Shown here: in pieces, positions 11,966 to 21,484 of the stretch
How positions within the stretch are numbered: the stretch's first letter is position 1
Layout of the letters: each line of letters begins with the position of its first letter
Assembly (NCBI GenBank): GCA_016490735.1
Contig: JAEMWC010000002.1
Location: 2,016,001-2,080,000, forward strand
DNA: 64,000 nucleotides
Direction: 5' to 3'
From: Pachyseris speciosa
Lineage: Eukaryota; Cnidaria; Anthozoa; Scleractinia; Pachyseridae
Notes under the pieces: model-generated
The model's database searches: none
What the model was told of the DNA's origin: nothing
What the model saw: only the letters and a program-made list of their open reading frames with translations
Translations under genes and position numbers: made by a program

Positions 11966-12430
11966 GTTTAGGCTACACGGCTCTTTTCTACAAATGATTA
12001 TGAATTTTTCATACAGACAAAGATTACATTTTTTGTTCATGTTGTTGTTTTAAGGAAATGTAAACCCTACAGCAACATGAACAAAAAATGTAATCTTTGT
12101 CTGTATGAAAAATTCATCATCATGTAGAAAAGAGCTGTGTAACCTAAACAGGCGAAACGAGCTAGCGAGTTCATGCCCCCACAGAAACAGATATGTACTC
12201 CAGAACGTTAGGGTAACGCAACTAAGAGAAAAAGCATCTGTTACCTAGATACAATGTCTTGAATGTAACGCATCCCCATAACAATCATCCATATTTTACA
12301 GCCAGTTCTGTTAGTTTTAATACTAAATCATTGAAGTTGCCTGATGAGTGTGGTCATATAATTTTGAACCATACGAAACAGCACTGTCGCAATAAAACGA
12401 TGATTACTCCTGAAGCCTGAACTCCTGGTG

Positions 12431-12435
<5 letters not shown>
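11966..12435 (+). pseudogene. Rearranged PLE 3' end (minus piece then plus piece)
   Basis: 11966-12050 continues the minus-strand PLE fragment that began at 9500. At about 12050 orientation flips: 12050-12150 repeats the same segment on the plus strand, encoding the NLCLYEKFII region. It then runs through the 3' region into a hammerhead ribozyme and a (TA)n tract. The head-to-head join makes a palindrome of about 85-bp arms. Confidence 0.65.
12336..12393 (+). ncRNA. Hammerhead ribozyme, intact, in PLE 3' region
   Basis: Stem I GTTGC (12336-12340) pairs with GCAAT (12389-12393). CTGATGA is at 12341-12347. Stem II GTGTGGT/ACCATAC has one G-U and a long loop. GAAAC is at 12375-12379. Stem III ACAG/CTGT (12378-12387) has a two-base loop. 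The cleavage base is C12388. Every conserved core base is present, and the position downstream of a PLE GIY-YIG coding remnant matches the known PLE-hammerhead association. Confidence 0.87.
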
Positions 12436-12505
<70 letters not shown>

Positions 12506-12570
12506 CCACTGAAGAGTGAGCAATCATGAAACAGGCTTGTAGTGATAAAAGAGTAGTTTTTCCTATTTTT

Positions 12571-12616
<46 letters not shown>
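12433..12616. repeat. Two (TA)n microsatellites in the PLE-linked repeat
   Basis: TA runs at 12433-12503 and 12573-12616 are separated by 70 bp. The sequence after the second (TAGCTGACCTTTTCAAAACC) has a counterpart beyond the (TA)n at 13845, so the TA array appears to be an internal part of the repeat unit. Confidence 0.8.
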
Positions 12617-12618
<2 letters not shown>

Positions 12619-12619
12619 A

Positions 12620-13625
12620 GCTGACCTTTTCAAAACCAGGCTCATGAAAATTTGAGGGGTTTTAGAACTTTCTTTATCAATACCTCGGTTTATCAAAAGG
12701 GAGACTTGCATTTAGGCCCGTTATGAGCCTACAGTCTCTGTCAAAGGGAAGACGAAGAGTACATGTTATTTGTCTTGCAATTAGACATGAAGTTGACGTG
12801 ACCTCTGACATGAGAATTTTGGTGCGTTAGTCGGCCAAATCTCTCTAGAATACGCTCTTTCTGACGGCAAAGTTAGCTTTGGAATTAGTGGCATTGATTT
12901 AGCCGAAGTCTAGCAGCGTTTTCAAACGAGCGTTCGTGATTACTACGAAGAATCACAGCTAATCATTGTCGAATTTTATTTGTGTAAATTATCGCTCGAT
13001 TTTGTGATCACTTCTGACACCGGAAACCAGTCATTATGACACTTTCAGACTATCAAATCACTAGCTCCAATCACTAGTTTAAGATCGAACTTGCGAGGGC
13101 GGAAACTAGTCAAAAAAATATTCAAACTTACGCTTTTTGCAGACAAATTCCCAGCCATGCTTTTGAGGTCCCGGATGTTTACTGTCCGTGTTAGCGAGGA
13201 GCTGTTGACGACCATCTAGCCACAGCATTTTTACTAAGTCTTTAGCATGCTCCAAATTCTACACCAGTTTCTCTCCCTGAGCCTTGAAATGATCACCGAC
13301 ACCTACTTTCTGAGGCTAAAGACTTGTTACCTCTCAAAGCAGAGCTCTCAATATCCCTGCATTTTTCCAGCAGTACCGCCCGGGTAAACAAAGTACTCGT
13401 TTAGCAAATAACTGCGCAGCAGGATATTAGACGAAGCAGACACTGCACCTCGCAAGACTTTCCCCCTCACTGGACTTAATGATGTCCTAAGGAATACTCT
13501 GCTCTAGGAGGCCAACGGAAAATCAAACTCTAACGACGCCATTGCGAGCTAACTGACCGCGCGAAGACTTCAAATGCACGTTTCTTTCTTTGAGAGAGAG
13601 TGGAAAGTAACTGACAAATAAAACT
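12620..13625. other. Intergenic, nothing recognised
   Basis: About 1 kb without a supported gene or repeat boundary. Short frames are not family-like. Confidence 0.4.
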
Positions 13626-13749
13626 GGAGGGGAGGGGAGGGGAGGGGAGGGGAGCGGGGATAAGACCTTAATGCAAAGTTGAAGTCAGGGACAGTTTCTT
13701 TCTCTTCTTCTAATTACTAATGTAGCTAGCATGCCCCCCCCCCCCCCCC
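13626..13749. repeat. GGGGA repeat and poly-C tract
   Basis: GGGGA units at 13626-13659 give at least five G-runs on the plus strand, enough for a G-quadruplex. A 16-base C run ends at 13749. Low-complexity DNA. Confidence 0.8.
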
Positions 13750-13843
13750 TAGCCCCGTCCAAAAAAGAAAAAAAAGAAAAAAAGTGAGAGACATCTAATA
13801 GGAGTTAGTATGGACTCCAGGAGCCCTGTTTTGAAAACTCCAG

Positions 13844-13844
<1 letters not shown>

Positions 13845-13924
<80 letters not shown>
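13845..13924. repeat. (TA)n microsatellite
   Basis: An 80-bp TA run abuts the 3' end of the minus-strand PLE copy, as on the plus-strand copy at 12433. Confidence 0.9.
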
Positions 13925-13925
<1 letters not shown>

Positions 13926-14740
13926 CTTCACAGGAGTTCAGGCTTCAGGAGTAATCATCGTTTTTTTTGCGACAGTGCTGTATCGTATGGTTCAAAATTA
14001 TATGACCACACCCATCAGGCAACTTCAACGATTTAGTATTAAAACTAACAGAACTGGCAGTAAAATATGGATGGTTGTTATGGGGATGCTTTACATTCAA
14101 GACATTGTATCTAGGTAACAGATGCTTTTTGTCTTAGTTGCGTTACTCTAAAGTTCTGGAGCACATATCTGTTTCTGTGGGGGCATGAACTCGCTAGCTC
14201 GTTTCGCCTGTTTAGGCTACACAGCTCTTTTCTACAAATGATGATGAATTTTTCATACAGACAAAGATTACATTTTTTGTTCATGTCGCTGTAGGGTTTA
14301 CATTTCTTTAAAATTTTCCATTTCATCTGGAAAGGCTTCTTGTTGTCTTGTAAATTCCAAACATACTTCGATAGTTCTGTTTCATTTCTTCTGTTGGAGT
14401 GTCGAAAAGATGTCTGGTGGTTTCTGTAACATTCCTTAAAGTTTGTTGCCAGACCGACATACGTTTCAGTTGTTGTCTCTGTGGTTACTGTGGCTTGGTA
14501 GATGACATTTGTCTGGAGGCATTTTCCTTCTAATGGACAGTCTGGTTTTTTTCTGCAATTGCAGGTGTCAGGTTGTTGCGTTGGTGAGTTCAAATTTGAG
14601 AGAATGTGCTTGTTGTGTGACGAGATGATAGATTTCATGTTTGGCATGCATGAGTAGCTGAGTTTAAGTGTGTGTCTGTTGAAAATCTTATGGAGTGGAT
14701 GGTTCTTTGGGAAGCATCTGTCGACGATGTGTAGGAAGTT
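13925..14740 (-). pseudogene. PLE GIY-YIG endonuclease fragment with 3' region
   Basis: On the minus strand a frame open from about 14740 to 14111 encodes the PLE linker (HPLHKIFNRHTLKLSYSC) and then a Cys-rich segment (CNCRKKPDCPLEGKC). After that comes a GIY-YIG-like core with VIYQATV and TYVGLATNFKECYRNH, ending RVTQLRQKASVT. The nuclease nicks target DNA during PLE integration. Upstream reverse-transcriptase sequence is missing. 13925-14110 is the 3' region with a mutated hammerhead. The copy holds an uninterrupted version of the site where the 9687 element inserted. Confidence 0.75.
13966..14023 (-). ncRNA. Hammerhead ribozyme, mutated copy
   Basis: Same layout as the intact ribozyme at 12336, but CTGATGA reads CTGATGG and GAAAC reads GATAC. 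Both changes hit the conserved core, so self-cleavage is expected to be lost. The stems are otherwise preserved. Confidence 0.8.
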
Positions 14741-14985
14741 TCTTGAAGCTCTTGAAGAAAGTGGATGCAGTCACAAGCTGACGTACAATCCTTCACAAGA
14801 GCAAGCTTCGAAAAACAAAAGAAAACGAACAAGAAACACCACATGGTACAACCCTCCTTTCAATTCAAACGTCAGAACTAACCTTGGAAGAAAGTTCCTA
14901 CACATCGTCGACAGATGCTTCCCAAAGAACCATCCACTCCACAAGATTTTCAACAGACACACACTTAAACTCAGCTACTCATATT
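14733..14985 (+). pseudogene. Inverted PLE coding fragment
   Basis: On the plus strand it encodes KFLEALEESG, then WYNPPFNSNVRTNLGRKFL and HIVDRCFPKNHPLHKIF. This is the conserved PLE segment between reverse transcriptase and endonuclease. It is head-to-head with the minus-strand fragment at 13925-14740, and the shared 75-85 bp (14665-14740 and 14893-14981) form an inverted duplication. The breakpoint lies near 14737. Confidence 0.75.
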
Positions 14986-15002
14986 TTCTTTCAAACATTT
15001 AT

Positions 15003-15281
15003 TCAATGAAAATATGATTATTTGGGGTGTACAGGGTTAGGGTTTCCCTCATATACAGAATTTAATTAATTGAAATAAGCCTGTATCCGTAATTGGATCC
15101 TCCTTTGTCATCCGCTAAGTTGGCTTCGGTCGTGTATCAGTAATTGATCCTTAGTTGGGTTTCAAATGGAGTTATAGGCTTCCCCTTCCTTGTCACCTAA
15201 GAAAGTAAAATTTCCCGGGATGCCACGTCTTCGATCACGTAAATCACATCTTCGATTGCCGTGTTGCCAGCATGGTTGTCC
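15003..15281. other. Spacer, nothing recognised
   Basis: No gene or repeat identified between the PLE fragment and a tRNA-like stub. Confidence 0.4.
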
Positions 15282-15327
15282 TGATAGTGTAGTGGTCATC
15301 ACACCCGACTAGTAACGGGGGGACGTA
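15282..15327 (+). repeat. Truncated tRNA-like SINE head
   Basis: GTTGTCCTGATAGTGTAGTGG...CACCCGACTAGT resembles a tRNA D-arm to anticodon region and matches the longer copy at 59975-60055. It stops where composite repeat copy A begins, just before the expected T-arm. Confidence 0.55.
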
Positions 15328-15358
15328 AAAAACGTTTCGGTCTCTCGACCTTCGTCAG
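15321..15358 (-). ncRNA. Hammerhead-like end of composite repeat A
   Basis: Minus strand: CTGACGA (15358-15352), stem II GGTC/GAGA/GACC, GAAAC (15338-15334), then GTTTTTT. The following ACGTC comes from the tRNA-like flank and would complete an ACGT/ACGT stem III and a GUC site. Stem I is weak (GTAA with a distant TTAC). The core is present, but activity is doubtful. Confidence 0.5.
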
Positions 15359-15516
15359 TTACAAACCGAATGTAAAAAACCTAAGACTTAAATACGATTT
15401 TACAACAATGGTTAGCAATTACATACAGGTTACGTAACTAAGACAATGATAGTGGTAACGAAAATGAAACGAAAAACAATAGGTGTACAAAAAGTATGAA
15501 ACAACTACGGTAGATT

Positions 15517-15963
15517 CAGGGGCACCCAACGACAAGTTTCGGTACATATCTGTTCGGTGGAGGGTAGTTCGCCTTGCGCTTTCGGTGTCGATTAAAGAGT
15601 GCACTCGGTTTTTCGTAACTAAAACGTGGCCTAAAAGATTCGAAATTGGGAAATATTAGCCCCTGAGGTTTTCGGAAAGGTCAGAATAGCTGTTTTTGGC
15701 AGTCAAAAACGTCAGCTAGCATTTTCGGAAAGAAAATAGTTTTCTAGGAAGTTCGTGGAAAGTTCATTTCAGCTTGCATTTTCTCAGAGGAAGATTTTGT
15801 TCCCTAACATTTTCGGGCAATTAAAATTTCAGCTAGGGAATCCGAACAGATGAACTTCTTCTAGCTTAAGAAAACATCGCTTTAAACAGACTTCAAACAC
15901 CATAAGGCACTTAAAAATGCCTTTCTACAGCTTTTGGTTGATTTGGCTCGTTGGGTGCCCCTA
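15517..15963. mobile_element. MITE with TAGATT duplication
   Basis: Ends are (C)AGGGGCACCCAACGA and CGTTGGGTGCCCCT(A). TAGATT flanks both sides (15511-15516 and 15964-15969). Copy B at about 29930 has a single TAGATT and none of the insert, so the empty site is visible. Non-coding, 447 bp. Confidence 0.8.
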
Positions 15964-16329
15964 TAGATTAACAGGATGCGAAATAACACAAAAATAATAG
16001 AACTAGTGATAAATGTTATATAATCGTCACAGCGCAACAGGTTCCCCATCAAGGGTCTCTGAATCACCATACCTGTCAGTATCATAACAAAATCCCTAAA
16101 AAGTGCCCTTAAACAATAAGTAATAATTTCCCAACAAAGAGCCCTTGAATGACCTGGCAGCATAAAAATAACAGAATCCTCAAAAGAGGGCCCCTGAGCG
16201 CTGAAGCAACTACAAGTGCTAAAGATTACAATTAATGAGTTGGTACGCCCTGACTTATTAAAATATATATAAATATAAATTCACAGTTAATGCGCACCTT
16301 AAGAAAATCGCAACCTATTGTCCAAACTC

Positions 16330-18015
16330 TGCTGAGATTTGGTAGATGGTTATATCCAAACTGATGTTTATTCTAAGCCTACTGATAGCCACTTGTATCT
16401 TTCTCCGTCGGAGTGCCCATCCTAAGCATGTTTTCAAAGCGACCCCCTTTGGGGTCGCCTCGAGACTACGTAGGAATTGTTCTGAGGACGATTTTCTCAC
16501 CAAAAGGCTAGAGGAGTACAAGGGCTACCTAATTGACCAGGGATATCCGGCAGAATTGGTCTCACGTGAATTTGCTATAGGCAGCAAATATTCCTAGAAA
16601 TGACTTACTTAAAGATGGGCCCACACGAGGGGACATGTTGCAGGAACATGTTGCTGCGACATGAAGCAGGGAAAAAATTGCGTGAAGTACACACTGAGGG
16701 ACATGTTGCAGGGATGTGTAGCAGCGACATATAGCAGGGACCAAATCGTAGAGTTTGCACACTTGGGAAAAAGTCCCCGGGATATGTTTCAGGGACGTGT
16801 TGCAGGGACGTATCCCCTCCTGTGCGTTGACACCTTTTTCGCTCGTGCAACATGATATTTTGTGCAAAATTTGTCCCTGCAACATGTTCCATGAAGTTCA
16901 ACAAGTTGAACTCCGTGCGACATGTTGCAGGGACACATGTTGCACGAGTGAAAAAGGTGTCAACGCACAGGAGGGGATATGTCCCTGCAACACGTCCCTG
17001 AAACATATCCCGGGGACTTTTTCCCAAGTGTGCAAACTCAGCGATTTGGTCCCTGTTACATGACTTTGCTACAGATCCCTGCAACATGTTCCTCAGTGAG
17101 TACTTAACGCAATTTTTTCCCTGCTTCATGTTGCAGCAACATGTTCCTGCAACATGTCCCCTCGTGTGGACCCACCTTTAAAGCCAAAGTCAAGGATTCT
17201 GAACAGATTAATTTTTTCCTTTTGTTCTCACATATAATCCCAATTTACCGTCTATTAATGGGTTAATCAAAAAGCATATTCATCTTTTGCTTTCATCCCC
17301 AAAACTTAGGGAGCTTTTCCCACCGAATTGTATTATTTCATCTTTACGCAGACCTAAGAACCTCAAAGAAATTTTGGCACTTTCTAAGTGCAGTATGAGC
17401 TCGCTTCAATCAAATATAGTATCCACAGCCGGCTGTTTCACATGTGATAAATCTAGATGCGACCTTTGTAAGAACTTCTTTGTCAACTCTCAAACGTTTT
17501 CTAGCGCACAAACTGGTAAAACCTATTTTGTTCGGCAGAAACGTTCGTGTAATTCCTCAAATGTGATTTATTTGGTTCATTGTAGGAAATGCAATCTCCA
17601 GTATGTTGGCTCGACAACCACGGAATTTAAAGTTAGATTTAGAAATCACAAATCGTCCATGAGAACAAACAAGAAAACTTGCGAGGTCGCCACACACTTC
17701 AACCGAACTCCACACGTGCTATCGGACTTTACATTTCAGTGTATCGATCAAATTCAAACTAACACGTCCGAAAACACTGAACAGTTATTAATTACGAAAG
17801 AAGCATACTGGAGTGCGCAGTTGTTTTCCCTTTCATTTTATGGACTTAAGAGGAATGCACAGGAAAATCGAGCAAAACGGAAAATTCGTGGCCACAGACG
17901 AAAACCTAACCTACCCTCATTTTCAGTCTATAGAGAGGTACTGACGAGTTTACAAACCTCCTGGAGTTTATTTTCCGAAATACGGCCGATATTTGGAATT
18001 ATTTGGGATTTTTGA
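16330..18015 (+). pseudogene. PLE RT C-terminus and GIY-YIG endonuclease, interrupted
   Basis: 16330-16597 encodes the end of PLE reverse transcriptase (DGYIQTDVYSKPTDSH, then after a frameshift HPKHVFKATPFGVASRLRR). After a TTAA-flanked insertion the frame resumes at about 17206 with VLTYNPNLPSINGLI. It runs to 18015 through a Cys cluster (CFTCDKSRCDLC) and the GIY-YIG core NVIYLVHCRKCNLQYVGS with FRNHKSSM. The N-terminal polymerase domain is absent. Copy B has lost most of this region. Not functional as it stands. Confidence 0.82.
16613..17177. mobile_element. TTAA-flanked foldback element inside a PLE
   Basis: Inverted arms run almost to the centre, built from ACATGTTGCAGGGA-type motifs. 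Ends are AGATGGGCCCACACGAGG and its inverse ending CCCACCT. TTAA lies at 16609-16612 and 17178-17181. It splits the PLE coding sequence. The frames read across it (up to 174 codons) are palindrome shadows. Confidence 0.78.
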
Positions 18016-18464
18016 TTTCGCCCGTCTGACGCCTGAAATTAGCCGCCTCACAAGGGAAAATAAACCGGCCGAAATAACTGCTTCGCGTAACCAAACATGT
18101 CAACCTATCGGCAATCTAACACTTAATTTCTATAAAATGGACATCTAGCATCCTATTTACGACAGATTTCCGATTCTGAAGTGTAAAATCAACGCTTGTT
18201 AACCGCTTTCTAAATGGCCAGTTGACAAGAGCTCACGAATGCGAAAAATTATAGGCAAAACTGAAATCGAGCTCCTGGTTATGGGAATTCTCCGAATTGC
18301 CCCAAATTTTAGTTTTGAAGTCTCGAGATATAGTGTTTTAACGTACATTAAAATTTTGGTTGGGTTTTCCGGCGAGCGCTTCAGAATAAGTACACTCTAA
18401 GTCGACCAATTTGAAGAAATTTTGCACTAAGTGACCTCAAATTGACCTCGGAGTGTTTGTTTAC

Positions 18465-18960
18465 ATTGACTATTCGCATCGGTTACATTGAAATGAGCGC
18501 TCCATATTAACTAATATTCTCATTCCATATTTCATTTGATAATGAATTTGACTTACCACGAATAGGTGTAAGGATTGTCTTGAAGCGGCAGAATGAAGCC
18601 GAGTTGTTGTCCAAACTAGATCTGATGTAAAAGTTTCAGAAATTCCTTTGTCAAATTTGCCTATAATTATATGTGAATGTAAGAAACGCTGCAGCTCATC
18701 AACCAAATGCCTGGGTAAGTTGTTGAGACATCTGTGACACACTTCGATCTGTTTTAGTGTTGGAGTGTTGGAACTGGAGCTGATAAGAGCTCACTCTAGA
18801 GCTGGTAAGACCCCAACCTCGTCCCCAGGGCTTTTCCCTCAAAAAATGGGTGGGGCCACCCATTTTTTGAGGGAAAAGCCCTGGGGACGAGGTTGGTAAG
18901 ACCCGACTGATGCAGGGCGTTATTGTCGATTGCGTGACAGATTTTGAAACACCCTACGGG
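18465..18960 (-). pseudogene. Unidentified coding module, copy A
   Basis: The minus strand reads GCFKICHAIDNNALH, then PVPTLKQIEVCHRCLNNLPRH, VDELQRFLHSHIIIGKFDKG and FTSDLVWTTTRLHSAAS. It ends in a GTAAGT splice donor near 18555. The same peptide blocks recur at 23293-23425 and 23915-24245. It contains CxxC-like cysteines, but no family was recognised. A MITE (18813-18896) interrupts the reading. It may be an exon of a mobile or multicopy gene. Confidence 0.5.
18813..18896. mobile_element. Perfect-palindrome MITE, 84 bp
   Basis: CCAACCTCGTCCCCAGGGC... mirrors exactly to ...GCCCTGGGGACGAGGTTGG with a 2-bp centre. TAAGACC precedes (18806-18812) and follows (18897-18903). Copy B lacks it. The arms are effectively identical. 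Confidence 0.8.
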
Positions 18961-19304
18961 ATAAATCTTGTCTCCGAAAATCCCCCCACCCCCAAATCAC
19001 TTTTCTAATGGTCCATCTTTAAAGATAAAATATCCAAAAAATAATAATCAAGGGGTATATTCACGTAACAATAGCCGTGAAGCGTGTCGGTTGCATATCT
19101 GAACAAAACGTGTGCCAGCATCTCCATCATGATGTTTCGTCCGCAAAATTCCTCAAAGAAAACACATTGAGATAAATATTCGTTTCTTTATTTTTCGGTA
19201 GGTTAAACGAATTATTTATGTTAGTCTGGGTCGAGAAACAGTCCCTCAGGTGCAATCGAGTTTCAGCTGTCTGGATTTAGCTCTAAAAATCGGCATGTGC
19301 TAAA

Positions 19305-19442
19305 ACCAGGAACACCGGAACAAAACCACCGGAACGGAACCACCGAAACAACCGGAATCACCGGAACGAAACCACCGAAACCTGCGGAAACAACCGAAAC
19401 TGTCGGAAAGAACGAACGGAACCACCGGAACTACCGAAACGA
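19305..19442 (+). repeat. ACCGGAAC-type minisatellite
   Basis: Degenerate units of ACCGGAAC/ACCGAAAC repeat about 15 times. Non-coding. Confidence 0.7.
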
Positions 19443-19876
19443 ATTCAAATCAAACTCTTGTTAAAGAGAGTTTTTAAAACATTGTTGGCTTTGCATTGTT
19501 TTAAGCCGCGCATTTGGCGCGCGTAAAGAGAGGACGCTTAAATCAGGGACCGCACAGAGGGAGGGGCTGGAGGAGCCCCCACCTCTTTTTTGCAAAAATA
19601 AAAATACATTAAACAAAAAATATTTTAACAAAAACAACGGAGCCAAAAATAGCAAAAAATCGTTTATTCGAAAGTGACCAGAGTTATTGGCAAAGACAAA
19701 CACGCAGATAAATAGACAGAAAGAAGTATTAGTCGTTACAATTATGAAATACGAGCTGCAGATCATTTTATGATGTTGTTTTACTGAAAAGTAAAAGCTA
19801 TCCCTCCATGACAGGACCGATGTTACCAAGGAGAACTCGCGCGCCGAGAAGGATTGAAATTTGCTCTGGAGAGCCA

Positions 19877-20573
19877 ACATCTCAAGCAGTTTAAGGCCTG
19901 GGTTTAGAAATATGTTCATAAATATGGTTGATCGGCAATATCTTCTTCCAGATTGCCTGGAACTGGATGAAACTTTCCCAGAAGATAAATCTTGTTGTCC
20001 TTGTTTGCCTTAACGTATAAATTTGATCACGTGATCAGTCACGTGATCTAAATTTGAAAAAGTCTTAAATCGGCGATGCGGTGGCGGATTTTAAGTTTAC
20101 AGATAAATAAATCAGCGTTTTTAATATAAATCCAACATATCTAACTTTCTACGCTTGGAGTGATTGCTCACGAGTTTTAGTTTCGAAATTATCAACAGCT
20201 AAAGGTTGAATTCTGGGAAGAAAAATGACCTTTGCCCTCACAAGTTTTTTGTTGAGAACGATGGACGGTCGCTCCAAACGTGAGACGCTGGAAATAATTA
20301 ATACGCATAAGAAAAGCGTTTTTATTCGATATTATATCCCACAAAAGTCACCTACTCCTCAAATAAGTGACGATTTCAAAGAAATGGTCACGTGACACGC
20401 CACGTGATCTAAGAAAACGTTTATTGCACGTCAAAATGTTAAGGATGATGAGAACTACCCATGTGCCGAATTTCGTTTCAGTGTCATTCCCCTGGGCTGT
20501 TATATCACAAAAAACCGTTTTCTCTAATAAACGCCACCTGATCCAGGCCTTAAACTGCTTGAGATATCCTGTG
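19877..20573. mobile_element. Inverted-repeat element, about 0.7 kb
   Basis: ATCTCAAGCAGTTTAAGG (left) and CCTTAAACTGCTTGAGAT (right) are exact inverses and continue into GGCCTGG. TTAA occurs at both ends, but the flanks are also inverted, so the true target duplication is unclear. It contains paired CACGTGATCTAA blocks at about 20040 and 20400. No transposase. Confidence 0.55.
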
Positions 20574-20927
20574 ACCGCACAAGACTATTACAGGCGAATA
20601 TAGTTTGAAGCTTTGGACTTTATGATGAACGCTATTGACCAGCGTTTTGACCAGCCAAGCTTTGATACGTATGCGAAGATTGAGTCTCTCTTAATTAAGA
20701 CCCTCAATTGTCAGGACAAATCCGAAGAGCTAAAGTTTATGGAAAAACTGTATAACGATGATGTTAATATTTCAATTTTAACTGCCCAGATGGAAATTTT
20801 ACAAGTGCTGCTGAAGGATGGTGATTATTCGTGTTTTGACGACATCATAGTAAAAATTAAAGAGCTACCCAACCCAGAACGGGAAAGCCAAGACCAAGTG
20901 TCTTCCGATGGCGAGGACATATCTTGA
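20574..20927 (+). pseudogene. hAT-type transposase C-terminal fragment
   Basis: The frame reads PVTAQDYYRRI, TAG at 20601-20603, then FEALDFMMNAIDQRFDQPSF and KIESLLIK to TGA at 20925. YYRR..FEALD...RFDQP is typical of the ZMYM1/52-kDa-repressor-like hAT transposases found in many copies in invertebrates. The catalytic domain and dimerisation end are missing, and the in-frame stop shows decay. Confidence 0.6.
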
Positions 20928-21257
20928 GTTGATCAATGTTTTGCGGGCGTGAAAAGTGATGCGCTCTTGCGAGAATAAGATCAACTTATCTATAGTACTC
21001 ATGCTTATCTATAGTACGGCTGCAGTTGAGCAATGGCATGCATGACTTTGACAGACATTATCGAGGTGATTATCCTTGCTACTGAAACCACATTGCTCGC
21101 CAACGATCTCTTGAAATGAACACGTTTCACCTTCCATAGAGTAAAAACATGATTTCCGCACTCTAGTGCAAAACCCTAACCGTGAGGATTGGTCGATTCA
21201 CGACTTTGGCAAAGACGCACAAACACTATTTGCGCAACCTGGAATTTAGCTAAGTAG
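20928..21257. other. Spacer, nothing recognised
   Basis: Only a short CTTATCTATAGTAC direct repeat (around 20985 and 21004) stands out. Confidence 0.4.
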
Positions 21258-21484
21258 GGGTGCCGAGTCGATTGGGAAATCTGGATCCGAATTTCCGATC
21301 GAACACAAAATCCGAAAACGGCTTTCGTGGGGGATTTTGTTAAGAGGAATCTTTCCCCGACGTGGATTTCAATCGTCAAAATCCGTCGCGAAATCCGGAT
21401 TTCGGATTTTGTGTTCGACTGCAGTGAAATCCGAAATATCCAGATTTTAAGATCTGAATCCAAATTTGCCAATCGACTGCACCC
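21258..21484. mobile_element. MITE-like imperfect inverted repeat
   Basis: GGTGCCGAGTCGATTGG (left) faces CCAATCGACTGCACC (right). The arms carry many AATCCGAAAT/GGATTT blocks and CGAACACAAAATCCG with its inverse. Non-coding. Confidence 0.6.

Larger units (their letters stand above)
15334..18990 (-). repeat. Composite repeat unit, copy A
   Basis: Matches 23915-30018 in inverse orientation, apart from insertions. It runs (minus strand) from an unidentified coding module at 18960-18470, through a spacer and an oppositely oriented PLE fragment, to the GTTACGTAACTAAGACAATG region and a hammerhead-like terminus. Copy A has acquired inserts at 15517-15963, 16613-17177 and 18813-18896 that copy B lacks. 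Confidence 0.65.

Noticed and set aside
12328..12711. Open frames rich in Tyr-Ile repeats (also 13749-14118 and 60897-61270)
   Set aside because: They are translations of (TA)n microsatellites. Only the flanking PLE or ribozyme sequence is meaningful.
16605..17129. A 174-codon minus-strand frame and overlapping plus-strand frames
   Set aside because: They read across a palindromic foldback element, so similar peptides appear on both strands. This is a shadow of repeated ACATGTTGCAGGGA motifs.
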